Source: Mermis nigrescens (taxonomy: Eukaryota > Nematoda > Enoplea > Mermithida > Mermithidae). Taken from it: a DNA stretch of 64,000 bases. The stretch spans positions 6,027,349-6,091,348 of the forward strand of contig JAVLUZ010000141.1 of the NCBI GenBank assembly GCA_036768485.1. The letters run 5' to 3'. A model generated the notes under the pieces. The model was not told the DNA's origin, searched no databases, and saw nothing but the letters and a program-made list of their open reading frames with translations. Of this stretch, positions 10,406 through 23,700 are shown one piece after another. The translations under genes and the position numbers were made by a program. Position 1 is the stretch's first letter; every line of letters starts with the position of its first letter.

Positions 10406-12985
10406 AGTGCCTCTGCTCCTGAATACGGGTCGTATATCGAATAATTACGGGTTTTATTAGGAAATTATACAAGGGAATACTATTTGTCTCCTTAAAACTA
10501 AACGACAAGTTTATGGTCAATTTCGACCACTTTGGAGAGAAGTTTCTACATGTCTGTTGCACTATAAAGGCCGATCTGGGATTCAATAATTAAGCCTTTT
10601 TCGGTCAAAATGGCTCAAAAAAATTGGTTTAAATGCTGTAATGACATTACAACTAAGTTATTGTACGGTTTCTGGCCAATTTTAAGCCTATTCTGAAGAA
10701 AATGTATAGTCCAGCGCCGAAACAGCCACCGCCCAAATGGCGGCGGTAGACTGTCCTAGACCGTAGAGCACTGGCCGTTGGCGAAGGGCACTATTACGGC
10801 GCTGGTCCAGTGGTGTGAGTCGCTGCCCACCCAGCGAGACCTCTACAAAAATAGAATCCAAAATCCAGCATTTAAGTGTGAAATAACCTTTTTAGACATT
10901 TTACATCGCTGACTATTATCGAAGTTTACTTGTGGCCAGAATTTTAGCGAAATTTTTATGAAATCATCTATTCTCAATGTAGCCAGCTATGTTGAATCAA
11001 TAGAGAGTGTCTTGCCCTACTCCATAAATCCGCTCCTATATTTATATTGATTAGATTTTTGGTACGTTCCCATTTTGCTTTTTAGTAGTGTTTCAAAGTT
11101 GGCGATCTATCTTTTCAAAGTATTAGTACTAAAGGTATTATAGAGTCTTATTTGACACCAAACGTCTCAAATTAATTGTTGAATTCTTCAGCTACATATA
11201 CCTAATGACTAAAAGTTGTTATAAATACGAAAATAATCCATCTAATGTAAATAAATGTGAACAATAGGACGGGGCGCTGCAGCCCCTAATCATTTAATTC
11301 GTTCTTGATATCACGTGGGTACCTATCCGCATATGAACAAATGAATTTCAGTTTGATTCTGGCGGTGGGCACGTGTGTAAAGAAAACGAAGATAGTTCAT
11401 CAGTATTGATAGGCGTAATAAATGGTCGAAGCTACGCTGTATACAATTTTCATGAATACGGTCGGAAAGTGTACTACTATTATTCTTACTCGGCTTTTTT
11501 GCCGGAATACATGCTTTGGGTTAAAAAGAAAATCGATAGTGCCGCTGATGATGATGATGATGGTGATGGAGTGACTTGTACCACATGTTGGCAGTAAAAT
11601 TTTAATATATGTCTAATACGTGTTAGAATTAATTTGCAGTCACTTTTAATTGTCCTTGCAACGAAATTGCCATTTGAGCTTTCAGATAATAAAGATAAGA
11701 GTATAGAGGTCAAATTTTTCGATTTAATTTTAAATTTGTCAAATTTTTCCCAGATTTCACTTTCTTTGTCAAAGTTTTAAATTAAATCCCGCACCATCTT
11801 TCAGACGCTTATAAAGTTGTCAGAGTAGTGATGGAGTGCAAACATCGCAAGTAATATACTAAAAATTGGATTTCAGGCCATGCTTAAGATTTTTACGGCC
11901 CAAAGCGAGGCTACTTTTATCGGCTCTCAATAGTTTAGTATTGTACAGAATACGTCACTTTTATAGGCAAAATTGTTCGAAATTTTACTGAAGTTTATTA
12001 AGTGAAAAAATTACTTTATGAATGAAAATGAAGCAAGTATCGACATACATATTTATTTTCCGGCTTTGTTAGTAGCATAAGAAATGGCTACAATGTGTGC
12101 AGTATACTGAGATAAGTAAAATATTATGATCTGCTGAGCGTTCTATACATCAAAATTTTTCATATATCTATAGCACATAAGTTATACGACCCACCATCGG
12201 TAGTTGAATACCTGAGGAACACAAGAATGGCGGGAAATAACAATCTACCTATAGGGCTTATGTAAGTACCTAGGCTATACTTAGCACTGGTCAAATCGCT
12301 ACAGACAGAAGGTCAACAAGTTCCAACCAACAATGACCCTCAAAACCTACGGCCTCAATCTTCCCGGTCCTAAATTTCTGACCACCACTCCTGCTAGGAG
12401 AATCTTGGCAGCTATGCCCTAGAAACCTAATGCTTACTCACTTACATAAACCCAAATATTGCTCGCAAGGTCAGTTGACCTTCCTCCGAAACCCCAGAAA
12501 ATCTCAAGTTGATAAATTAACATATTTTCCCGGGCTACAGCAATTTCGAAAACATTTTGGTTCCTAATAGCACTCATTGACAATGATTCCAACAACAGCG
12601 AGCTGTATATGCTGGACACTCATCATACATAAAAATAAAGTGATAATTTTTATGAGTTTTGGTTACGAAAATACGTAAATGAATTTTGAATGAATAAAGA
12701 ATACAGAAAAAAGGATTCACCTTTCAAACGGGCACTAAAGTTGTGGTTCCAATCTGCGGTGTCGAGCTATCCGCGGTATAAGTCATAGCTGAGTAACTAA
12801 CTAATTTATTTAACAAATAAAATCAACTAAAAGCTCTAGCGCCAGTGGAATCCAACGCTCAAATAAGGCGGCGCAAGCAAAAGAAAGACATTGTTCAACG
12901 AGTTATTTTGTTGGCAACGAGAGTTCTGCTTTTTTGTGTCCTTAAGTATTTAGGGTTTGTGAAACACAGGGAGGCAATTTTAATA
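10406..12985. other. No gene recognised; one unassigned 74-codon frame
   Basis: An open frame at 11373-11597 on + contains an acidic run and a CTTC ending. It has no recognised family, and its start is not ATG-supported by context. A GC-rich block at about 10720-10805 is bounded by CCAGCGCCG and its inverted copy CGGCGCTGG, a possible hairpin. The rest is AT-rich with scattered stops. Confidence 0.35.
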
Positions 12986-12989
12986 AATT

Positions 12990-15900
12990 TGTGGAGTGGT
13001 TGTATTACAATGGGTTCCAAACTCAAACCTGTGCACACACTGGACAAGCAATTTCTGCATTAGGATTGGTACAAAGTTGTCTTTTCTTGAGTGGCGATAA
13101 CAGTTTTAGTTTTATACCATTAATAAATGCACAGACCTCAATGGGATTCACCCAGAGCAATGCAGAACGGCAAAAATTGAAACCAAGAAGCAAATCTTCT
13201 AGTAAATCAACAATAATCAAAACTAACGCTGGTGTCGATTGTTCGGCAATAGTAATATGCATCTTAAACATAAAACAAGCAGCGGCGGTCGTTTTTCCGA
13301 CTCCACAAATAACATTAGATGTTAGTTTGGGGCCATTTTGAAACCAAGTCTCAAAAATGCGGCAATAGTCATCATTGTGACTTGCAAACCTGTGTCTATA
13401 AGTGCAGTCACTTTTACACCATGAATTTCTGTAATGATAGTGGGCAAATTTAAACCTGCATGGCTAACAATCGGGATTTTATCATTGTTCATTTTGGTAT
13501 GTTAATTTGCCAGTTTTTTGTAGACAGCAAGTCATTTCTGTAATCAATCGTATATCTTCAAGAAATTCATGCAACGCGAAAAGTTCTTTAGTTTGCTTGC
13601 TTTCTGGCGACTGTGCTGAGACCATATTTATGTCGGTTTTTGATGAAGGGACTGGTTGCAGCGGGGGCAATGTAACAGCAGGGTGGTTAATGGTAGCACA
13701 TGTAACACACGGCCGATTATCTGAAGGTGCAACGGAACCAAAAGCGGAATTATAAAAAGTTGTATGCGGTTCTGGCGGATAATTGGCGTAAGGGTCATTT
13801 TTATGGCAATTGCAAGAGGGGAAACGATTATTGAAACGCTAATTAGAATAATTTGGTTGCTGATTGTCTGAATATCAGTTATAGCTTATTCTAAAACTTG
13901 GACGCAAACGTTTCAAATCAAAACATGTGTAAGCATTTTGTGACATTGTTGGGCAGTTTTGGCTCTGGTTACATATCTAGGTTTCAAAGATTGACAGTCA
14001 CAAAAGTTCGAACGCGAGAGGGGAATTATTTTGCCGATCCCATTGGCACGGCTGGCTGCAATGATGCACAACAAATTCACTTTCTTGTCAGTGTGCACAT
14101 TATTGTCTGACGAACACTGGTTTTGGCGTTTATTGCACTCTTCTTTAGTATGTCCGGTTCTTCTACAAAACACTCAGTATTTTTGCAATGAATTTTTGTT
14201 GTTTTCTGGACGTGTCAAACAATACAGCACTTTCGAACACGTGCAATCAGTATCGTGATTATTTGAAAAACATGACGTGTCTTTTGGCAATGCACCTCCT
14301 ATAGGGGCCGTTGTTACCAAGACATAGGGGGTTAGCAGTTTTTGTAATGCATATTAGCGATTGGCAAACTCAATGCATATAGCATTATGCAAAAATTTGT
14401 ATAAGGGAGCCTCAGGGGCACAATTATAGGGATCACATGAAATTTTGGGCAATAGTCCGTGTTTTAGCTTGTGTTGAAACATTAGCTCAAATTGTGGTGA
14501 GTCAATTTCAATCTGCGGCTAAGCTCGAATTAATTCTTTGTGAATCGTGAGGAAATACAACTTAACAGACTCATTAGGCTGCTGTCGATGGTTAACCCTC
14601 CTGTTACCAAGGGGTCACGCACCCTAGACTTACCAAGGTCTAGATCGAAAATCTTTTCATTGGGGAGATAACAAAAATGAATAAAAATACATATTTATGG
14701 TAGCCGAGAGCATGAGGATTTCAAAAATGTCATTAAGTTTAGCACAAAACCGAAAACCAATTGGAAAAAACGTAAACATTCAAAAATGTGTAAGAAATAC
14801 GATCTGCAACACTGCCAGTAACACATGTTATAAAATCATGAAATCAAGCTTTTCTAATAAAATATAGGTCAATACGATTTCTTTTGCTCGATAAAACATG
14901 TATGTTGAAGTAAAAAAGAGGGTACTGAGAAGCTTGCCACATAAGAATTTATGGCCTTACAGTAAACTGCAAAAAACAGGCAACCAGATCACAGATCTAG
15001 AGCTCAGTAAAAGTAGGGTTAAGAAGACGATTGTATAACGTGTCGTTATTGAGGGGGGTGGCAAAATTCAGTAATCATTGAATATTTCATTTTCATATAC
15101 AACTCATGCGTTTCTAATGGCAATGAGTGATACAGACGCAAAGAATATTAGTCGAAAATGACGGCAAAAGTTCGAGTTGCACACTTTTATTGATTCTATA
15201 ACCATTCACAAGTCCTTCAAATTTAGTAAAAACACAAGCAAATTTTTCACCTTGAAAATATTTTTTACAAGCAAGTGCAATTTGCATTTGCTAAAAAAAT
15301 GGACCACAACTTAACACATCGGCAAGATGCATCATTCTGTTTTATGATGACAAAGAGTTCAAATACTGGCGCCGACAATGCGAGCTTCAATAACAATTAT
15401 TACAGCGAGGTAGCTTGTGTTCAGAACTTTTAGAGCCTTTGTCAGAAAAAGTGGCACATCACTGATTTGACAATGTTGACAGCATTTGTGAAGCCAAATT
15501 TTTGTCTTTTGGTATAGGAACATTTGCAAAGGGTAGAGAACTACCCTATACAGATATATCAACGCTCAATGGTTGCAAAATTTGGTGTCCCAACGCATAT
15601 TAAGCGTTCAAAGTAAAATATTGCAAATGTGGAGGATCTAGCGACTGTTGTGAAACAATATTCGACAGATCAGGTACAAATTCGGGCAGCGGCTGATTTA
15701 ATGACCGCTGCCAAAATGCTAGGTGGCTGAGTGTGTAGAAAATTGACCAGCGCGGGTTTTCGCGACTGCTGTGAAATAATATGCAATGGAATGGGAGCAA
15801 AATTAATTGGCGTCGGGGCGCATATTGGTAAAATAGGTACAAATTCTTATTCAAATGCAAGTTTGACTTGGGTTGGGACTGCGGCTGCAATAGGCAAATA

Positions 15901-16250
15901 ATTGGCGAGAAATTATTGGATGCAATTTGAACATGATCTGACGTTTTGGTACATTGCCTAGATGATTCAATTGGAATTTCGTTAATTACATTTTTATTAG
16001 CATTTAGTCATTGAGACTGGTTCATCCCGTGCAACTGGAAAACGTAATTGGATTAGGTGAAGTGTGTAGTGCATCAATGTTTAATATCTTAGACTGGTTT
16101 GCCTCAACACCATTAGAAAATGTACATAAAGGGAGTAAATTATCTATAATGTCATGAATTTGACGCATTTCTTGCGCCTTTTTGTACTCATACTGCTCCA
16201 TATGTGATGAGAAATGCAACACTTGAGTAGTTAGGAGACCCCCCGCGCAT
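12990..16250 (-). pseudogene. LTR-retroelement gag-protease relic
   Basis: Read on this strand, gag-like sequence starts near 16250. It passes through a PNESVKLYFLTIH block (about 14580-14540) and a zinc-knuckle remnant (VFCRRTGHTKEEC at about 14170-14135, first Cys codon now TGA). It reaches an aspartic protease with VTALIDTG at about 13410 and a DLLLGFNF-type block near 13190. Frameshifts and stops are frequent, and no RT was found downstream. The N-terminal end abuts the outer end of the large inverted repeat. A TAGCGCCCCC motif there could be a decayed primer-binding site. Confidence 0.65.
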
Positions 16251-16343
16251 TTTAGTGGTGCTACACGTTATAACATAGGACGATTCTCCCTATCTTTTCT
16301 ACTTGGGGGCGCTATGTCAGTGACCGCATTCGGCTACCCGCGC

Positions 16344-16432
16344 AAAAGAAAAAGTGTGGGATAGTTTGAATCGAACCGCAAACAAAGCAAACTTCAGTCC
16401 AACGCATAACCACATGCGCGATTTCAGTTATT
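16344..16432 (-). pseudogene. tRNA-like remnant, left arm
   Basis: On this strand the order is a D-arm-like TGGTTATGCGTTGG, an anticodon-loop-like GACTGAAG and a B-box GGTTCGATTC. The acceptor stem does not pair, so it is a tRNA-derived relic or SINE head and not a working tRNA. Its mirror copy is at 31440-31510. Confidence 0.45.
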
Positions 16433-16599
16433 TCTAAGAAGTTAATGTGATAAATAAGGTGGGTTTCGTTAACAAAGTGCCAAAAAAGATGGCAGCACAT
16501 ATGCGGTTTAACCCATTAGTTTAATGTTTTAAATAGGACATATAAGCGGATTTAATGCATGTTTCTGTTAAAAGTGACTAGTTTTAAGCATAGCATCTG

Positions 16600-16860
16600 A
16601 CTATATCAAAAAGTCTATAAATATCGAAAATTGTTCCTGAAAATTGTCATCCCGACTAAGATCAAAGTCTATAAATAACAACAATTTTCCGTCAAAAATT
16701 GTCATCTGACTATATCAAAATTCTATAAATATCAAAAATTATTACAAAAATTTGTCTTCCGACTATATTAAAAGTCTATAAAGTCTATAAATATCAGAAG
16801 TTTTCGAGTAAAAATAGTTATCCAACTAGAAATCAAAGTCTATAAATATTAAAACTCTTT
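16600..16860 (+). repeat. Tandem TATA-containing array upstream of PolB copy B
   Basis: Five to six units with a spacing of about 55-60 bp each contain AGTCTATAAATA followed by an AATTGTCAT-type tail. Every TATAAATA points toward the PolB that starts near 17000. Arrays of the same unit precede the other two PolB copies. Confidence 0.75.
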
Positions 16861-16999
16861 CAAATTTCGAAAATATAAGTTTAGGAACATTCTGGAAATT
16901 ATGACTACAAACATCAGGATTCGGGGTTACCGGTCTCAGAAGGGCTGAAAAATAGCCTTTACCGGCTGATGCCAGTAACCTTTTTTGAGGCCGGCTCAA

Positions 17000-19900
17000 A
17001 CTGATCGCAGCTTCCGGAGCATAAGCTGCACACTTGCACAACATGTAACAAAACATTTACACGATCTAACAAGTTAAAGGAGCATGAGAAATCTGTGCAC
17101 ATAGGTGCAAGGTATTGCTGCCCTTCATGTGCATCACTTTTTAGGCTTTCTAGGAAGCATTGTGCGCATTTTGAGACTAAGCACGTAGAAAAAAATGCAT
17201 GCATTGTAACTCATCAGATCTTTTCTCAGACACTCATATGAAAGCATGCTTACTAGTAAAAGCAAATCCAAAACCCAAATTAGAAAAAGTTGAGCCTGTT
17301 CAGACTACAGTTATGCCTGAGGACAGTTTTCTTCCAGAAAATTTGTCCAACTACCCTGATAATATTAGAGAGGAAGTCAGGAAGTACTGGAATTTGATAC
17401 ATACAACTAAAAGCATAAATGATGTGCTATATCACTCCTATTATTATCACTGGGGAACCGGTAATTACTTAGATATGATAAGTGATATTTTCAATATTCA
17501 AAAAGAGGCATTCTGCGTGGATGCAGCATTAGGTTGTATTTTGAAAAATCGCAAAACTGGTGTAAGCAATTACTGGTATGCATGCCAAAACCATTTTACC
17601 CTTCTTGGAAAGCCAGTTCTAATCAGAAACAGTGATGATGTGAAAAATTTAGCAGAAAAGCTTCAAGAAATCTATATTGAGGAAAAATTCAGCCGCCCAG
17701 ATACAAAATGGGGACCCCCAGGCTATACCAAAAGTAGAATTTTTTGTAACTTCTCAGAAAAATTTTGTTGCTGGTTGCACTGATATTTCACTTCCGATAG
17801 AAGTCACAAATCAAAGGCATACATTGCACATGACACAAGATAGCGACAGACACAAGTTTAATGACAATCTCTGCTTTTTCCATTGCTTAGCACATTATCT
17901 TTTTTTTGGAATTTTGAACCGGATGCAGTTTACAGACTTTTTGTACAGTATTGTCAAAATAAAAATATTCAAGCAAACACTGAAAATTTTGAAGGAGTTC
18001 TAAATACTGATTTGGAAAAAATAGGAAAATGCTTTGAAGTAGATATTCAGTGTTTTCATATCGATGCTGATAAGCAAACAGCTGTCTTTTTGGAAAAACG
18101 TGATTAGGAAATATTACAAACTGTTAAATTTAGATATTTCAATGACTGCTTCTAATCAGGCACACTATAGCTATATCATAAATCTCGATCAGTATGCAAA
18201 GCGATACCTATGTATCATATGCAGTAGATTATTCAAAAAGTCTGAATACTTAAATGAACATGCTAAATATCATTGTAATGAGGGTGAGACAAAGCACAAA
18301 TTTCCAGGTGGAGTATTTCAACTAGAGAAAACTGTTTTTGATGAACTGGACTGATCCTGACATTCCAATAGAAAATCATTTCTGTCCTTATCTGGCTGTA
18401 TATGACTTTGAGGCAATTTAATTAAAAAAGAAGTTAAAGGTTCAAATAAACTACAGTTTATAACAGAGCATCAATCCATATCATTTGCAGTAAATACAAA
18501 TGTGTCAGGATTTGAACCAACGTGCTACATAAATAAGCATCCTGATCAACTGATCATACAGTCACTACAGCATCTTGAAAAAATTCAGCAGGCGCAAAGC
18601 GGCCTACTCTTACTATACTTTCAAGACATCTTCAAAGCCCTCAATCAGAAGATCCAAAATCAGATCGCCTACATTAAGGAACATGAAGATAGGGATGTAA
18701 GGCGCGAAAAAGGGTTCCTGAATCATTTGAATTTACAGAGAATTAAATTACACAGGTACTGCACTCAGTTAACATGCCTTGGCTTCAACTCAGGCAAGTA
18801 TGACCTGAATTTAAATGAACGCAACTTGTTCCCAGCACTCATACAGCAAGTGCGTAAGGATCCTCAAAATAATAAATGGCCAAAAGCCGTTCTGAGAAAT
18901 GGCACAACACTCTGCCTATCTACACATCTTTTCAAATTTCTAGACATCAGTACCTATGTAGCCCCAGGTTTTAGCTTAGATACATGTATGAAAGCATATA
19001 AAGCAAGCCTTGTCAAAGCGAAATTCCCATATTAATATTTAGATTCTTTTCATAAGTTATCTGAATCTAAGTTGCCTCCTCCTGAAGCATTTTACAGCAC
19101 CTTAAAAGAAGAATGCATATGAATGGAAGATTACAAACAATTTAAAATTACCTGGAAACAATACAATATGAGAACTTTAAAGGATTACTTCATATTTTAC
19201 AATCTAAGAGATGTTGTACCTTTCTTAGAAGCTTGTATAACTATGGCCCAGCTGTACTGGGAGAGATTTAGAATTGATATTTTTAGAGAGGCAATGTCAC
19301 TTCCGCACATCACAGAACGCTACCATTTTAAAAGTATTCCAGAAACCCAATTTGCGCTCTTTGCATCCTACTCTAAAGATGTATACTATACTCTTAAATC
19401 AAGCATGAGATAGGCCTTTCAATGGTCATGAAACGCATTGCAATAAAAGATAAAACATATATCCATAACAATCCCAGCAAACCACTTAAAGCAACAATTG
19501 GCCTCGATTTTGATGCACTATATTTATGGGCACAATCTATGGACATGCCAATAGGCTATGTTGATCATTGGGTTCCTGAGAAAAATGATATAAATTTCAT
19601 AAAATCTCTTCTGCCAAGCCAGTATCAATTGAATTTTCGGAATATGAAATTCAAACGATAAATCATTTAATACAGCATTTAGCGAATGGAAAAGAGAAAG
19701 TTGTGGGCCCTAGATGCTTACCAGTTGATGGCTTTTGTACTGAAACAAATACAGCCTATGAGTTTTATGGCTATTTCTGGCATGGCCACTATTGCTTAGC
19801 AGGCACCCACAACAAAGGCATTGATCCAGAGGAGGCCCAAAACTGGATTAAGGAGGAGGATGCTTACATAAAATCATTGGGATACAATCTCATTACTATA

Positions 19901-20903
19901 TGGCAGTGTCAATGGCATGAGCTAGGTACAGAATATCTGAAAACCCAAAACGTTAGACATTTTTATTCAAAAAATTGGGTTAGCAGCACTAAGGAGATGA
20001 TTCAGGCTATTCTTGATGGATCTGTCTTTGGCTTTGCCAAAGTAGATATTTCAACTCCTGATCATTTAAAAGACCTTTATGCTGACTTTCCACCAATTAT
20101 AAAGCATGCTGAAATTAGTAGGGAAGACATCGGGTTTCTCATGAAAGAGTATGCTGAAAAAATGGATTTACTGAAAAAGCCCCGCCAAAATCTGATAAGT
20201 AGCTATTTTGGAAAAAGTATCATCTTATATACAGAAATGATCAGATTTTCAATTAATCATGGGCCTTGCATTGGATAAAATACACGAGGTTACACAATAT
20301 GATAGAGCAAGACCATTTGAAAAATTCTGAGATACAGTCACGAAGCATAGGCAAGAAGGGGATGAAGATCCAGAACTTGCTATGATTGCTGATACGTTCA
20401 AGCTGCTCGGAAACACAGGTTATGGCAAGACTCTTACAAACAAGGAACAACATATAGATGCATTTTATGCTGACTATGAAAAAGCAGCTGAATGCAGCCT
20501 GAGTCCCTATATTAAGAAAATAAAACACATTACTAATAACTGCTATGAAGTACACATGCGTAAGAAAGAGGTAACCTTAGATCTGTCCATTGTAGTTGGC
20601 CTTTAAGTGTATAATTGGGCTAAAATTCGCATGTTAGAATTTTTCTATGATATATTATTGAAATATTTTGATAAGGCAGATTATCAGTGTATGCAGTTCG
20701 ATACAGATAGCATTTACTTTGCACTGTCTGCAGAGAATTTATTGGATATAGTTAAGCCAGAAAGAAGGCAGAAGTTCGAAAACGTATATCCATATTGGTT
20801 TGTAATATCAAAGGAAACCAATATTTCTTCCACCTTGAGGTTCCTGATTTTGCGAGACATTAGTAGTAATGGCTGTCAGTCTGGACAGCAATGCTGTAGG
20901 ATA
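17000..20903 (+). pseudogene. Zinc-finger family-B DNA polymerase, copy B
   Basis: Domains in order are: two C2H2 fingers (CTTCNKTFTRSNKLKEH and YCCPSCASLF, about 17020-17180); a FNDNLCFFHCLA region (about 17858-17895); a further finger (YLCIICSRLFKKSEYLNEH, about 18206); a YLAVYDFEA exonuclease-I block (about 18393); motif A DFDALYLWAQSMDMPIG (about 19507); motif B KLLGNTGYGK (about 20401); and motif C DTDSIYF (about 20704). This is the Maverick/viral type of PolB. At least six frameshifts or stops break it. The C-terminus stops where a 20-bp palindrome begins, soon after motif C. It is a non-functional replication gene. Confidence 0.85.
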
Positions 20904-20923
20904 GCCTATGTTATAACATAGGC
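20904..20923. repeat. Perfect 20-bp palindrome
   Basis: GCCTATGTTATAACATAGGC is its own reverse complement. It ends the PolB reading in this arm and recurs in the other arm at 27024-27043. Shorter TTATAACATAGG-like pieces occur near 6785 and 16270. Confidence 0.9.
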
Positions 20924-21860
20924 GATGACGTAAAAATCTGCACCCTGAGGTAAGCTGAGGGTGCAACGTTAAAGAATATAGAACATTAAGGACGGGAAAG
21001 GAGGGGTGTGTGAGGGGAGGGAGCTCCCACCGCGCCGTCTGTTATAACATGGTCTATCTTGCAGTGTTGTTCCTCAGGTTGCATGGTCGATCTGGGGGGG
21101 GTGGTGTCGATGAATTTGTTTTGCTAAAAAATGGTATAAATGGCATAAAACAGGCACGTGGCTAGCCGTTGGGGGACCAGCACTGATTTGGGAGGACTAT
21201 GCCCAAAAATAGCACAAAATAACGTCTAAAAAGTCCGATTTTTCTGAATTTTAGGGGTCACCCCATTCCCCAGATCTACTTGCCTGAATAAAAATAATGT
21301 ATATGGTCAAGCATTTTTCCGATTTTCGCCCTATTTTATCTAGAAATTTTCCTTGCTGAGATGCCCCCTCGTGCATGTCTTGTTGTTACTTAATTATTTA
21401 CTGTTCGAAGAAAGCACGTACACAACAAGTCACGAATAAATAAGTAATGTACAACTAATTTTGCTAAAAATTACAGTAAAAATGAACGAGGCAGCCATAT
21501 AGATCAGCGAATACATCGGATATGCTGCAAATGTGATCTCATTCGCATGTTTGATAAAGAGAAATACGATATGACAAATCGTCGCAGGTTGAACATGAAA
21601 AAATTCGCAGTAATTTCAATTGATTTTGAGTATTTATGAGCATCTTATCCGTAGATGCGAAGCAGGGCGGTTCTGGGGTCGACCTTCAGATTCAAAAATA
21701 GGCATAAATTGACAGTCATTACAGCAAAAAATTTTAATTTTTATCATTTCCCAGGAACTTTTCCATTTAGGTCCCCTCCCATAGGTGTTCGTCTCGTCTC
21801 CACTCATTTGCATGGGCCTGCATACTACCGAAAACTTTGCCGTTTAAAAACAATTATTGA
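20924..21860. other. Arm segment without recognised gene
   Basis: It holds a small stem-loop, GCACCCT...AGGGTGC at about 20940-20964, and long runs shared with 26080-27020 in the other arm. A 72-codon frame at 21655-21873 is conserved between arms only because the DNA is duplicated. No family was recognised. Confidence 0.5.
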
Positions 21861-21864
21861 TATT

Positions 21865-22850
21865 TTTTGGTAAAGTCGTGGAAAATTTTTGTCATGTTGT
21901 GAAATATTTGTGTCACGTTGTGAAATATTTTTGTCAAGTTGTGAAATATTTTTGTCACGTTGTGAAATATTTTTGTCACATTGTGGAAATTTTTTGTCAG
22001 GTTGTGAAAATTTTTTGTCAAATTGTGAAAATTTTTTGTCAAGTTGTGAAAATTTTTTTGTCAAGTTGTGAAAATTTTTTGTCAAGTTGTGGAAATTTTT
22101 TGTCAAGTTGTGAAATATTTGTCACGTTGTGCAAGTATTTTTGTCACGTTGTGAAAATTTTTCTGTCAAGTTGTGGAAATTTTTTGTCAAGTTGTGAAAT
22201 TTTTGTCAAGTTGTGAAAATTTTTTGTCAAATTGTGAAATATTTTTCACGTGCTTAAGCATAGTACTTTTGTCATATTGTGAAATTTTTTTTGTCAAGTT
22301 GTGAAAATTTTTTGTCAAGTTGTGAAAATTTTTTGTCAAGTTGTGAAATATTTTTGTCAAGTTGTGATAAATTTTTTGTCAAGTTGTGAAATATTTTTGT
22401 CACGTTGTGAAATAGTAAATTTTTGTCAAGTTGTGGAAATTTTTTGTCAAGTTGTGAAAATTTTTTGTCAAATTGTGAAATATTTTTACGTGCTTAAGCA
22501 TAGTACTTTTGTCATATTGTGAAATTTTTTTGTCGAGTTGTGAAAATTTTTTGTCAAGTTGTGAAATATTTTTTGTCAAGTTGTGTTTTGTCACGTTGTG
22601 GAAAGTTTTTGTCAAGTTGTGGAAATTTTTTGTCAAATTGTGAAAATTTTTTGTCAAGTTGTGAAAATTTTTTGTCACATTGTGAAAATTTTTTTGTCAA
22701 GTTGTGGAAATTTTTTGTCACGTTGTGAAAATTTTTTTGTCAAGTTGTGAAAATTTTTTGTCAAGTTGTGAAATATTTTTGTCAAGGTGTGAAATATTTT
22801 TGTAATGTTGCGAAATATTTTTGTAAAATTTTTATATTTTGCTGAAAGTA
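21865..22850 (+). repeat. 21-bp minisatellite, left arm
   Basis: About 45 imperfect copies of a TTGTGAAAATTTTTTGTCAAG unit are present. Because the period is a multiple of three and the unit has few stops, several frames stay open and translate to heptad-like repeats. Twice the array is interrupted by an ACGTGCTTAAGCATAGTACTT insert, near 22247 and 22488. This suggests an internal duplication of a block of about 240 bp. Confidence 0.95.
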
Positions 22851-23285
22851 TGCAGTTTTACGAGTTTTTTTTACCAAAATTATAGAAATCCATCAATAAG
22901 ACAAAAAAACAGAAAAAAAGATAAAATGTAGACCCTAGGCTGATTGGCGATTTCTGGCGCAGGGCCAAGTTGGTCCAATTGAGACCGCTTTCTAACAGAT
23001 CTAGAAAGAAATCCGTCGGCGGTCTTCTCCAGCCAGCAGCTGAGGGCTTTTTTCCATCCGATCTAACGCTGGCAGACGCTGTGAATCAAGCGTTCGTCAC
23101 GAGAGACAAACGCAAACGTCAAGACACAGAATAAAGTAAATAATATAAATTAAGCTTTATTAAAGCTATAAAGGAAACATCTCTATTCCCTCGGCTACTT
23201 GAGGCAAATCGTTAGTGCGAGAATTACGAATACATAAATACATAATTATTAAAAAATTAAAAAAGCAAAAATCGAGGCAGTGGTG
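22851..23285. other. Arm segment without recognised gene
   Basis: It holds a TGGCGCAGGGCCAAGTTGG motif at about 22957 that resembles a retroelement primer-binding site, and AATAAAG near 23131. It is mirrored at about 25030-25345. No coding signal was found. Confidence 0.4.
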
Positions 23286-23289
23286 ATGA

Positions 23290-23700
23290 CGGGTAGTAAT
23301 TGGGGCGTTTTTTGGGGTCTGGCCGGTGAAAACCATTGTAACTAGTGATTTCGGGGCAGTGGAGACAAGTTTAAGAGCAGTGGTCTGGGTGTAAATTGGG
23401 CCCGTTGTTGTTGATGATGGAGCATTGCTTGTTGAAAACTGGGTGGAAAATTGGGTAGTCGTGGAACTTTAATCAAAATGTTTATCAATTTTTCTGGCCA
23501 GCACCCAAATCATTTTTTCTTACTTTTTTGTATGTCCGGAAAACTTTTTACTTGGCCGCCATCGTCAAACGTGTAGTGTTACTAGGCTGGTAAAAAAAGA
23601 TGTTCGAGATGAAAGCATGTGATCTGAAGTGTTGCACCGGGGTGGTGGGTGTGTAAACCAGGTTTGTAAAGATATTGTCGATCATCCAAAAACGACAACA
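23290..23700 (-). pseudogene. Truncated copy of surface-protein gene
   Basis: This is the inverted partial copy of the gene at 24379-25018. It includes the Ser/Thr-rich stalk exon, the GTAAGA donor and the YKPGLHTHHPGAT block. Frameshifts are present. A 35-40 bp patch near 23546-23583 has been replaced by sequence that belongs further upstream in the gene. Confidence 0.5.

Larger units (their letters stand above)
16335..23700 (+). repeat. Long inverted repeat, left arm
   Basis: This arm is the reverse complement of 24560-31527. Matching landmarks include the tRNA-like sequence, the TATA-containing array, PolB, the 20-bp palindrome GCCTATGTTATAACATAGGC, the 21-bp minisatellite and the TGGCGCAGGG block. 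The match ends at the inner side near GTTTGTAAAGATATTGTCGA. The arms differ by substitutions, indels, array length and a replaced 35-40 bp patch. They are therefore diverged copies and not one sequence read twice. Confidence 0.85.

Noticed and set aside
11373..11597. Acidic 74-codon ORF as a gene
   Set aside because: No family, no clear start and no neighbouring exons; the acidic run comes from a GATGAT repeat.
21655..21873. 72-codon ORF conserved in both palindrome arms
   Set aside because: Conservation is explained by the duplication of the whole arm; there is no independent coding evidence.
21865..22850. CRISPR-like array
   Set aside because: The copies are directly adjacent with no unique spacers, and the context is eukaryotic.
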